Origin: Acidobacteriota bacterium
GTDB lineage: Bacteria > Acidobacteriota > Vicinamibacteria > Vicinamibacterales > SCN-69-37
Assembly: GCA_021824055.1 (NCBI GenBank)
Contig: JAKALV010000113.1
Span: 1-9,775 of the forward strand
Length of the DNA stretch: 9,775 nucleotides
Reading direction: 5' to 3'
Part shown: positions 1 to 7,657 of the stretch, one piece after another
Layout of the letters: the number at the start of each line of letters is the position of its first letter
Numbering within the stretch: position 1 is the stretch's first letter
The notes under the pieces: generated by a model
The model's input: the letters and a program-made list of their open reading frames with translations, nothing else
What the model was told of the DNA's origin: nothing
Database searches by the model: none
Program-made: the position numbers and the translations under genes

Positions 1-858
1 CGAGACGTTTCGCGAAGACGCGTCGAACGCCGACGTGCGCATTCCGCGCAACCGGTTGCGCCGCGACCTGTTGCCGGTGATCGACCGCGTGGCGCCGGGC
101 GGACTTGAGGCGTTGGCGCGCACCGCCGCGCTCTCCGCCGATGACGAAGATTTTCTGGCCGCTGAGGCCGTCATTGCGGCGCGTTCCGTCGTCTTAAAAG
201 ATGCGGACGGTGTCCAACTACAACGAGGCCCGTTGAAGACGCTGGCGCCGGCTGTGGCGCGCCGCGTGATTCGCGGAGCGATCGAGCTGGCGGCTCCGCT
301 GGAGGCGCCACGGCTCACGTCGCGGCACATCGAGGCCGTCTGGCGGTTGGCCACGAGCGATCGCGCGCGGCACGCGGACCTGCCAGGGGTTCGGGTTGAG
401 GCGGACCAGCAGGTACTCCGAGTGAGCGCCGCCGCGGCTGACGAGGGCCAGACAGCGGGGCACGCGTCGTTCGCGATGACGCTCGACGTGCCCGGCGCGC
501 TGACGATTCTGGCGACTGGTTGGCGCATTTCGGCCCAACTGGGGCACCAAACGCGCTCGGCAGGTGTCGAAGCAAGAGAGGCTCTTCGAATTGCGGTTCC
601 GGCCGAGCTGGTGCGCGGACCGCTGACGGTCCGGAGCCGCCGGCCCGGCGATCGGATCAAACCAATCGGGGCTCCGGGGCGTAAGAAGGTGCAGGACCTT
701 CTGGTTGATCGAAAAGTACCCCGCGCCGAGCGTGACCGAGTGCCGTTGATCGTTGATCGCGAAGGACACGTCGTGTGGGTCGTTGGCGTCGCGATGGCGG
801 ATGAGTTCCGTGTCACGGCGTCCGAGGCAGAAGTGGTAGTCTTGAGAGCGGAACGCCA

Positions 859-862
<4 letters not shown>
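1..862 (+). CDS. tilS: tRNA(Ile)-lysidine synthetase, C-terminal part (5' end cut by window)
   Basis: TilS is a cytoplasmic enzyme that uses ATP and lysine to convert the wobble cytidine of the AUA-reading tRNA-Ile to lysidine. The frame is open from base 2, so the gene enters from the left and about 286 residues are visible; the N-terminal PP-loop ATPase domain lies outside the window. The first residues read ETFREDASNADVRIPRNRLR, matching the conserved TilS segment (E-D-x-S/T-N-x-D, R-N-R-x-R, then LLP) that follows the catalytic domain. The last ~75 residues contain SRRPGDRIKPIG, KKVQDLL and VPLIVD, the signature of the TilS C-terminal domain. The stop overlaps the ftsH start (ATGA, 859-862), so the two are probably cotranslated. 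tilS next to ftsH is a widespread arrangement; the hpt gene often found between them is absent here. The family call is firm. Confidence 0.95.
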
Positions 863-2775
<1,913 letters not shown>

Positions 2776-2784
2776 CAAGAGCCC

Positions 2785-2808
2785 TGTTAGGGCAAAGGGC
2801 AGAGGGCA
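2785..2808. repeat. Left 24-bp terminal inverted repeat (G-rich heptamers)
   Basis: On the + strand it starts TGTTAGGGCAAAGGG and is the exact reverse complement of 3482-3505. From 2787 it reads as seven-base units TTAGGGC, AAAGGGC, AGAGGGC, then a decaying AGAGGTA, so the repeat itself has a heptamer substructure. Purine-rich sequence continues to about 2841. Bases 2781-2793 also make a small local hairpin (GCCCT-GTT-AGGGC) that straddles the repeat edge. Confidence 0.85.
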
Positions 2809-2910
2809 GAGGTAAGGGCAAGAGGTCAAAGGGAACAGGGAAGTGCGGGGCTGATGGGCGCCAAGACGCGACTGTCGGCCCTTTCTCTTTTGCGGGGATG
2901 CTACGACCAG

Positions 2911-3270
2911 CTACTCACGCTCCCGCAACGTCCTCACCGACACTGTCAGCATCGCGACAAACTCGAGCGCCTCCTTCTCGAGCCGTTTCGAGTCTGCCGC
3001 GAGCTCCGCGAATTCCGCGAGGTGCTTTAGCCAGTAGGCCGTCTCTCGCGCTTCGCGCAGCGCGATCGCGTATTTGGCCGCCATGTCGCGGCGGCTATTG
3101 GCGACCTGGCCTTCTTCGATGGACGCACCGATCGCCGAGCCCGCGCGAAACACCTGCATGCCGATGTGTGCGATAGCGTCTGAGCTTCGGGTCTGTCGCT
3201 GCAATCGAAGGAGTTCGATCGAAAACCTGAGCGCACGGGCAGGAAGGTCCTGACGAGGTGTCGTGGTCAT
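2911..3270 (-). CDS. Four-helix-bundle protein of the S23/IVP (23S rRNA intervening sequence) family
   Basis: The 119-residue, all-helical protein has the family signature in order: F41-R42-A-G-S-A-I-G-A-S (compare the family's RSATSIGAN), then I51-E52-E53-G, S59-R60-R61-D62 and K66, and the helix LREARETAYWL at 71-81 (compare KEAxETxYWL). The length is typical. The molecular role is not established for the family: members are encoded within 23S rRNA intervening sequences and share a fold with the Avd accessory protein of diversity-generating retroelements, which suggests nucleic-acid binding. The ATG at 3270 was chosen over an in-frame GTG at 3291 because the GTG lies inside the apparent sigma-54 promoter. 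There is no Shine-Dalgarno sequence before either codon, and the predicted transcription start lies only about 2 bases from the ATG. It is the only gene on the - strand and sits inside the repeat-bounded module. Family confidence is high; function is unknown. Confidence 0.9.
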   Translation of the reverse strand: MTTTPRQDLPARALRFSIELLRLQRQTRSSDAIAHIGMQVFRAGSAIGASIEEGQVANSRRDMAAKYAIALREARETAYWLKHLAEFAELAADSKRLEKEALEFVAMLTVSVRTLRERE

Positions 3271-3282
3271 GGCCCGAGAGAG

Positions 3283-3299
3283 AGCAAGCACCGGGCCAA
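3283..3299 (-). promoter_or_regulatory. Sigma-54 type (-24/-12) promoter for the four-helix-bundle gene
   Basis: Read on the - strand the site is TTGGCCCGGTGCTTGCT. Against the sigma-54 consensus YTGGCACGRNNNTTGCW it matches 13 of 14 specified positions; the only change is C for A in GGCAC. The -24 GG (3297-3296) and -12 GC (3285-3284) have exactly the required spacing. The predicted transcription start is near 3272, two bases before the ATG at 3270, in the correct orientation. Sigma-54 promoters need an AAA+ enhancer-binding protein acting from upstream, and dyads are present there. This rests on a pattern match plus position, without experimental support. Confidence 0.65.
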
Positions 3300-3321
3300 A
3301 CCGTCTGCCCTATGAACTTCG

Positions 3322-3387
3322 CTCGCAATGTGCCGAGTCGTCGCAATTTCTGCGAGGCCATCGGCCGGGGAAGTACGCAGTTTGTGC
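3322..3387 (-). promoter_or_regulatory. Dyad cluster upstream of the sigma-54 promoter, candidate activator binding sites
   Basis: Three imperfect palindromes lie upstream of the promoter. They are 3322-3337 (CTCG arms around CA-ATG-TG), 3341-3355 (TCGCA-N5-TGCGA, five-base arms) and 3377-3387 (GCA-N5-TGC). The last two share the pattern GCA-N5-TGC with A/T-rich centres, about 34 bases apart. Their centres fall roughly 58, 76 and 110 bases upstream of the predicted start, which is the usual range for enhancer-binding-protein sites. No known activator consensus is recognised, so which protein binds, if any, is open. Confidence 0.4.
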
Positions 3388-3427
3388 CACCGCGGCCCGC
3401 GCAGGTCGGTAGGGCAGAGGTTGGTGA

Positions 3428-3469
3428 TCTTTCCTTTTCCCTTCCCTTTCCCCTTTCCCCTTTTCCCTC
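3428..3469. repeat. 42-nt uninterrupted pyrimidine run (G/A-rich on the - strand)
   Basis: Every base from 3428 to 3469 on the + strand is C or T. The - strand therefore carries GGG or GGGG runs (3467-3465, 3460-3457, 3453-3450, 3446-3444, 3441-3439) separated by 2-4 A, which fits the standard G-quadruplex pattern. A homopurine/homopyrimidine tract of this length may also form triplex DNA. It joins directly to the heptamer repeats of the right end. Confidence 0.75.
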
Positions 3470-3481
3470 GCCTTTGCCCTT

Positions 3482-3505
3482 TGCCCTCTGCCCTTTGCCC
3501 TAACA
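3482..3505. repeat. Right 24-bp terminal inverted repeat (heptamers)
   Basis: This is the exact reverse complement of 2785-2808. The end is built of tandem seven-base units, GCCCTTT (3476-3482), GCCCTCT (3483-3489), GCCCTTT (3490-3496) and GCCCTAA (3497-3503), the first of which begins outside the 24-bp repeat. On the - strand this gives four GGG runs with three four-base loops (3500-3477), a second G-quadruplex pattern. The TAA at 3501-3503 is in frame with folP and closes its reading frame upstream. Confidence 0.85.
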
Positions 3506-3515
3506 TGTTGTGTCT

Positions 3516-4382
3516 ATGCTCCCCGCCCGACCGCTCTTCAGGATTCCGCTGCCGGGAGGGCGCGAACTGACCCTCGGTGAGCGCACCCTCGTGATGGCCA
3601 TTGTGAATGTCACGCCCGATTCGTTCGCGGATGGCGGTGAACGGTTCGACCCGGACACGGCCGTCGCGGATGCGCTGCGCATGGTGGAGCAGGGCGCGGA
3701 CATTCTGGACATCGGCGGCGAGTCCACGCGGCCAGGCGCGCCGGCGGTGAGCGAAGCCGAGGAACTCCGCCGCGTGCGGCCTGTGCTCGAGGGATTGAGG
3801 GGCCGGGTCGAGGTGCCCATCTCGATTGACACGTACAAGGCCTCGGTGGCGGCTGAGGCCGTCGCGCTTGGAGCGGTCATCATCAACGACATCAGCGCGT
3901 TCGCGAACGATCCGGCGATCGCCGGCGTCGTCGCGCGGACCGGTGCCGCCGCGGTGCTGATGCACAATCGCGGGCGGTCGGCGAAGATCTATGAGTTCGC
4001 GCAGTACGTCGACGTCATCGCCGAGATTCGCGATGATCTGGCGGCGCGGGTGGCGGCGGCGGAACGTGCCGGCGTGCGGCGCGGCCAGCTGATACTGGAC
4101 CCCGGTTTTGGCTTTGCGAAGCGCGCCGAGCACTCCATCACGGCACTGGCCCGGCTCGATGAGCTCGGTGTTCTCGACCTGCCCATTCTTTCGGGGCCTT
4201 CACGGAAGTCGTTCCTCCGCCTCGCGCTGGGCGACCTGCCGCCGGCCGAGCGGGTCTGGGGCACCGCAGCCGCCGTCACGGCATCCGTTCTGGCCGGCGC
4301 CCACATCGTGCGGGTGCATGACGTCGGGCCGATGACCCACGTGGCGCGAGTGGCCGACTCGATTCGGGGCGCCGCACGATAG
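3516..4382 (+). CDS. folP: Dihydropteroate synthase
   Basis: FolP condenses p-aminobenzoate with dihydropterin pyrophosphate to make dihydropteroate in folate synthesis; it is the sulfonamide target. The ~288-residue TIM-barrel shows the family motifs in order: MAIVNVTPDSFADGG, DIGGESTRPG, PISIDTYKA, IINDIS, VLMHNRG, LDPGFGFAK, GPSRKSFL (pterin/pABA-site Lys in SRK) and RVHDV near the end. The commoner forms are MHMRG and GFGK, so MHNRG and GFAK are mild variants. The start is uncertain: the frame opens just after the TAA at 3501-3503 inside the right repeat, leaving GTG 3510 or ATG 3516 as the only starts that keep the first strand, and neither has a visible Shine-Dalgarno sequence. It heads the folP-cdaA-cdaR-glmM-pdxJ series, with cdaA 14 bases downstream. 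Confidence 0.95.
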   Translation: MLPARPLFRIPLPGGRELTLGERTLVMAIVNVTPDSFADGGERFDPDTAVADALRMVEQGADILDIGGESTRPGAPAVSEAEELRRVRPVLEGLRGRVEVPISIDTYKASVAAEAVALGAVIINDISAFANDPAIAGVVARTGAAAVLMHNRGRSAKIYEFAQYVDVIAEIRDDLAARVAAAERAGVRRGQLILDPGFGFAKRAEHSITALARLDELGVLDLPILSGPSRKSFLRLALGDLPPAERVWGTAAAVTASVLAGAHIVRVHDVGPMTHVARVADSIRGAAR

Positions 4383-4396
4383 AATCTCTGGCAGTC

Positions 4397-5185
4397 ATGG
4401 ATCGGCTGCACACGCTGTTTCATCGTCCGCCGGTCACATGGTGGGATGCGATCGACATCCTGGTCGTGTCCATCCTGATCTATGAAGCGTTGAAGCTCAT
4501 CCGGGGCACGCGGGCGGTCCAGATGGCGATCGGATCCGTGCTGGTCCTGATCCTCTTTTCGTTTTCGAATCTGTTTCCGCTCCAGACCGTGAACTGGCTG
4601 ATCCGCAACGCGCTGCTGTACGTGGGCTTTGCGATCATCGTCCTGTTTCAGTCCGACATCCGGCGCGCCCTCGCGAACCTGGGCCGGGCGCCGGGCCTGC
4701 GCTCGCTGGGCCGGTCCGAGCGAACGGCCGATACGATCGAAGAAGTGGTGACGGCGGCCGATCTGCTGGCGAAGGACCGGAAGGGCGCGCTCATCGTCAT
4801 CGAGCGGGAGATCGGCCTGCGCAACTACGTCGAGAGCGGCATTCCGGTCGACGCGGCCGTCAGCTACGATCTGCTGACCACCATCTTCGAGCCGAAGACG
4901 CGGCTGCATGACGGCGCGGTCATCATTCAGGAGGATCGCGTGGCGGCTGCGGCGTGTTTTCTGCCGTTGACGGTGAGCCCGAAGCTCGATCGGGACCTGG
5001 GGACGCGCCATCGCGCGGCGATCGGCCTGACCGAAGAATGCGACGCGGTAGCCGTGGTGGTCTCCGAGGAACGCGGTGAGATTTCGATGGCCACCAACGG
5101 CAGTCTGGAGCGACGTCTGTCGCCGGAGGCGCTGCGGCAGCGGCTGCGCACGATGGTGCTCATGAGAAAGGCCCGGCACGACTGA
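4397..5185 (+). CDS. cdaA: Diadenylate cyclase CdaA (c-di-AMP synthase)
   Basis: CdaA joins two ATP into the second messenger c-di-AMP, which controls potassium and osmolyte transport and cell-wall homeostasis. The 262 residues match the family length. There are three N-terminal membrane helices (about 16-32, 42-60 and 65-84), then the cytoplasmic DAC domain from about residue 100. Both catalytic motifs are intact: D172-G173-A174 in LHDGAVI, and T203-R204-H205-R206 in GTRHRAAIGL. The block SDIRRALANLGR after the last helix is also typical. Its stop overlaps the next start by one base (TGATG, 5183-5187), coupling it to cdaR. The order cdaA-cdaR-glmM is conserved in many bacteria; CdaR modulates the cyclase and GlmM can inhibit it, as shown in Firmicutes. 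Confidence 0.97.
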   Translation: MDRLHTLFHRPPVTWWDAIDILVVSILIYEALKLIRGTRAVQMAIGSVLVLILFSFSNLFPLQTVNWLIRNALLYVGFAIIVLFQSDIRRALANLGRAPGLRSLGRSERTADTIEEVVTAADLLAKDRKGALIVIEREIGLRNYVESGIPVDAAVSYDLLTTIFEPKTRLHDGAVIIQEDRVAAAACFLPLTVSPKLDRDLGTRHRAAIGLTEECDAVAVVVSEERGEISMATNGSLERRLSPEALRQRLRTMVLMRKARHD

Positions 5186-5544
5186 TGGCGTGGCATCCGT
5201 TCCGCAATCTCGGCTGGAAATTCCTGGCGCTGCTGATGGGCACGGCGCTGTGGTTCACCGTCAGCGGTGACCTGGCGATCGAGCGTACGATCGACGACCG
5301 CCCGGTCATCATGAAGAACACCGGTATCGGCGTGCAGGCGGTCGTGCTGCCGTCGCACGTGACCATCACGGTGCGCGGTTCGCGTGAGGAGCTCGGCGCC
5401 ATGCAGGACAGCGATGCATCCGCGCTGGTTGATCTCGCGGGCCTCGGGCCCGGTCTGTACAAATTGCCGGTGCATGTGGACACGCCCGCCGCGGTGGCGG
5501 TGACCAAGATCGTTCCGGCGGTGGTGGAGGTTCGAATACGTTGA
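5185..5544 (+). CDS. cdaR: Short YbbR-domain protein, CdaR-like regulator of CdaA
   Basis: The 119-residue protein has one N-terminal membrane helix (about 10-27, within NLGWKFLALLMGTALWFTV) followed by a single extracytoplasmic YbbR-type beta domain, including VTITVRGSREEL and LVDLAGLGPGLY. The N-terminal pattern LKxLAL..LW is typical of YbbR proteins beside diadenylate cyclases. Bacillus CdaR has four YbbR repeats and nearly 500 residues, so this is a reduced, one-domain version. The frame is clean and both ends overlap the neighbouring genes, which argues against a decayed gene. It probably tunes CdaA activity from the membrane; that role is inferred from position and from the Firmicutes system. 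Confidence 0.82.
   Translation: MAWHPFRNLGWKFLALLMGTALWFTVSGDLAIERTIDDRPVIMKNTGIGVQAVVLPSHVTITVRGSREELGAMQDSDASALVDLAGLGPGLYKLPVHVDTPAAVAVTKIVPAVVEVRIR
5526..5530 (+). promoter_or_regulatory. Ribosome binding site supporting the TTG start of glmM
   Basis: GGAGG lies 10 bases before TTG 5541, inside the end of cdaR. It supports the rare TTG start, which also overlaps the cdaR stop as TTGA. No ATG or GTG nearby gives a GlmM with the conserved FGTDGVRG at its N-terminus. Confidence 0.6.
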
Positions 5545-6890
5545 AGTTCGGCACAGACGGCGTGCGCGGCGTGGCCGGGCGGCCGCCACTCGACGCTTCC
5601 ACCATCACACGCCTGGGCGCGGCGCTCGTGCGGTCGCTCGCTGCCGCCCACACGCGCGCGCACCAGGACGCACGTCCTGTTTCGATCGTCGTCGGCCGCG
5701 ACACGCGCGAGTCGGGCGGCTGGATCGAGGCGGCGCTTGCGCGCGGCATCACGGCGGCAGGCGGACGGCTGACGAGCCTGGGCGTCATGCCGACGCCGGG
5801 CGTGGCGTACGTCACGCGGACGGGCCCGTTCGACCTCGGCGTGGTCATTTCGGCGTCGCACAATCCCTTCGAGGACAACGGCATCAAGGTGTTTTCTGGC
5901 CAGGGAGAGAAATTCGGCGAGGCGGAGGAGCGCGATGTCGAAGACATCGTCAACGACGCCTCGTGGACGGTGGCCGACGTGGAGCCGCGCATCGAGACCT
6001 CCTGTCTGGTTGACGAGTACCTCGCGCACACGCGGCGCCTCTTCGCTGACGCCGGGCCGCTCGCCGGCGCGCGCGTCGCGATTGACATGGGCCACGGCGC
6101 CACCACCGCCACCGCGCCGAGGCTGTTTCGCGCGCTCGGTTTCGATGTCATTGAGCTCGGCAACGCGCCGAATGGCCGCAACATCAACCTCGATTGCGGC
6201 TCCACGCACCCGCAGCGGCTGGCGGCGGCGGTGCTCGAGCACGGGTGCCGTCTGGGCGTGGCCTTCGACGGCGACGGCGATCGCGCGATCTTCGTTGATC
6301 ACCGCGGCGAGGTCGTCAATGGCGATGCGGTGCTGCTCCTCTGCGCCACCCGCCTCAAGGCGCGCGGCGAACTGCCGGGCGATACCGTCGTGGCCACCGT
6401 CATGAGCAATCTCGGATTGGAGCTGGCGCTGAAGGCGCGCGGCATCCGCCTCGTGCGCACGGCGGTCGGCGACAAGTACGTGATGGACGAGATGCTGCGC
6501 CATGGCTATGCCATCGGCGGCGAGCAGTCGGGCCACGTCATCTGCGCCGAGCACCTGTTCACGGGCGACGGTCTGGCCACCGCGCTCCTCGTCCTTCGCG
6601 CGATGGCCGAGTCGGGCCGCGAGCTCGCGGATCTGGCCGGCGAACTGACGATGTATCCCCAGGTGTTGCTGAACGTGCCGGTGCGCGAGCGCCGCGACGT
6701 GTCGAGCATTCCCGAGATCGCGGCGGCCGTCGCCCGGGTCAACGCCGCCATGGCGGGCCGGGGCCGCGTCCTCATCCGCTACTCTGGCACCGAGCCGTTG
6801 CTTCGGATCATGATTGAAGGATCCGACGATGCGACGATCCGAGGGTGGGCCGAGGAGATTGCCGCTCCGGTGAGAGCTCGGCTGGCATGA
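5541..6890 (+). CDS. glmM: Phosphoglucosamine mutase
   Basis: GlmM interconverts glucosamine-6-phosphate and glucosamine-1-phosphate, feeding UDP-GlcNAc into peptidoglycan and lipopolysaccharide. The 449 residues match the family. Motifs: FGTDGVRG at residues 3-10; active-site loop SASHNP (104-109) with the serine to be phosphorylated at S106 (TASHNP or SASHNP in the family); Mg-binding DGDGDR (243-248); sugar-specificity segment GGEQSGH; and phosphate-binding RYSGTEP (413-419) near the C-terminus. The start is TTG, overlapping the cdaR stop by four bases, and the stop overlaps the pdxJ ATG by four bases. Its place behind the c-di-AMP cyclase is the classical linkage between wall-precursor flux and second-messenger synthesis. 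Confidence 0.97.
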   Translation: MKFGTDGVRGVAGRPPLDASTITRLGAALVRSLAAAHTRAHQDARPVSIVVGRDTRESGGWIEAALARGITAAGGRLTSLGVMPTPGVAYVTRTGPFDLGVVISASHNPFEDNGIKVFSGQGEKFGEAEERDVEDIVNDASWTVADVEPRIETSCLVDEYLAHTRRLFADAGPLAGARVAIDMGHGATTATAPRLFRALGFDVIELGNAPNGRNINLDCGSTHPQRLAAAVLEHGCRLGVAFDGDGDRAIFVDHRGEVVNGDAVLLLCATRLKARGELPGDTVVATVMSNLGLELALKARGIRLVRTAVGDKYVMDEMLRHGYAIGGEQSGHVICAEHLFTGDGLATALLVLRAMAESGRELADLAGELTMYPQVLLNVPVRERRDVSSIPEIAAAVARVNAAMAGRGRVLIRYSGTEPLLRIMIEGSDDATIRGWAEEIAAPVRARLA

Positions 6891-7630
6891 TTCAGTTATC
6901 GGTCAACGTGAACAAAGTGGCCACGCTGCGCAATTCGCGCGGCGGGAACGTGCCGAGCGTGCTCGAGGCCGTCGATGTGTGCGTGGCGGCGGGGGCGCCG
7001 GGCATCACGGTGCATCCGCGCGCCGACGAGCGGCACATCACCGCGCGCGACACGCGCGAGATCGCGGCGCATCTGAAGCGCGGCGGCGCGCGCCGCGTGG
7101 AGTTCAACATCGAGGGCGACCCGCGCCCGGACCTCATCGACCTGGTGCTGGCGACCCGGCCGGATCAGTGCACGATGGTGCCGGTCACCCCCGGCGAGAT
7201 CACCAGCCAGGCCGGCTGGTCGGCCGAGACGTCGCCCGAGCGGATGACGGCGATCGTCAAGCGGCTGCAGATGGACGGCATCCGCGTCAGCATCTTTGTC
7301 GATCCGCTCGAGGCGCCGATCCGATGGGCGAAGCGGATTGGCGCCGATCGCGTGGAGCTGTACACGGAGCCGTTCGCCGTGGAGTTTCTGAAGGGCGGCG
7401 CGTCGGCGCGCGCGGCGTTCGAGTTGTACGCGGCCGCGTCCACGCTGGCGCATGCGCTCGGCCTCGGCGTCAACGCCGGCCATGATCTGGACCTCGACAA
7501 TCTCGTGCTGTTCCGGACCCTGCCGCACCTCGATGAGGTGTCCATCGGGCATGCGCTCGTGAGCCGCGCGCTCTTCCGCGGTCTGCACACCGTCGTCCGG
7601 GAGTACCTGGATGTGCTGGACCCAAAGTGA
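6887..7630 (+). CDS. pdxJ: Pyridoxine 5'-phosphate synthase
   Basis: PdxJ closes the pyridoxine ring from deoxyxylulose-5-phosphate and 3-amino-1-hydroxyacetone phosphate, the last ring-forming step of the DXP-dependent vitamin B6 route. The 247-residue TIM-barrel shows SVNVNKVATLRNSRGG at the N-terminus, GITVHPRADERHI (substrate-binding His and Arg), FNIEGD (catalytic Glu), SIFVDP, VNAGHDL (catalytic His) and SIGHALVSRALF. The E. coli enzyme has NIDHIATLRN at the first motif; the N-K form seen here is common in Bacteroidetes and some other phyla. The ATG at 6887 was chosen because it overlaps the glmM stop as ATGA and puts the conserved strand at residue 2; a longer in-frame start at 6845 would add 14 unrelated residues. 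It closes the tightly overlapped operon; the next gene starts 27 bases on. Confidence 0.97.
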   Translation: MIQLSVNVNKVATLRNSRGGNVPSVLEAVDVCVAAGAPGITVHPRADERHITARDTREIAAHLKRGGARRVEFNIEGDPRPDLIDLVLATRPDQCTMVPVTPGEITSQAGWSAETSPERMTAIVKRLQMDGIRVSIFVDPLEAPIRWAKRIGADRVELYTEPFAVEFLKGGASARAAFELYAAASTLAHALGLGVNAGHDLDLDNLVLFRTLPHLDEVSIGHALVSRALFRGLHTVVREYLDVLDPK

Positions 7631-7648
7631 CCGGCATCCAGCGATAAT

Positions 7649-7652
7649 AGGA
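7649..7652 (+). promoter_or_regulatory. Ribosome binding site of the TPR gene
   Basis: AGGA, within AGGAAAG, lies 5 bases before the ATG at 7658 in the 27-base gap after pdxJ. It supports that start and independent ribosome entry here, unlike the overlapped genes upstream. Confidence 0.55.
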
Positions 7653-7657
7653 AAGCT

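Larger units (their letters stand above)
2785..3505. mobile_element. 721-bp inverted-repeat-bounded cassette carrying an S23-type four-helix-bundle gene
   Basis: Seen directly: the ends are perfect 24-bp inverted repeats (2785-2808 and 3482-3505), and the only plausible gene inside runs against an otherwise uniform + strand gene series. The flanking genes ftsH and folP are usually close neighbours, so the module interrupts an ancestral block. Contents from left to right: heptamer repeat end, about 100 bases without a gene, the reversed four-helix-bundle gene, its apparent sigma-54 promoter, dyad sites, a 42-nt pyrimidine run and the right heptamer end. No transposase is present and no clear target-site duplication is visible beside the ends, so any mobility would have to be supplied in trans. 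S23/IVP-family genes are known from intervening sequences of 23S rRNA, which are likewise bounded by complementary ends; this is a possible intergenic relative. The mobile nature is inferred. Confidence 0.6.

Noticed and set aside
2781..2793. Rho-independent terminator after ftsH (GCCCT-GTT-AGGGC)
   Set aside because: The stem is only five base pairs and is followed by purines, not by a T run.
2787..2814. Telomere-like or CRISPR-like repeat
   Set aside because: The units are seven bases, degenerate and directly adjacent with no spacers, so there is no CRISPR architecture. Resemblance to TTAGGG is limited to one unit.
2828..2894. Larger hairpin AAAGGG / CCCTTT followed by T-rich CTCTTTT, as a + strand terminator
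   Set aside because: The arms are six bases and separated by about 45 bases without convincing inner pairing; too weak to call.
3271..3291. N-terminal extension of the four-helix-bundle protein from GTG 3291
   Set aside because: It would start inside the sigma-54 -24/-12 element, lacks a ribosome site and adds residues not typical of the family.
7643..7648. GATAAT as a -10 box for a promoter before the TPR gene
   Set aside because: No -35 sequence lies at acceptable distance, and the predicted transcription start would fall within or past the ribosome site.
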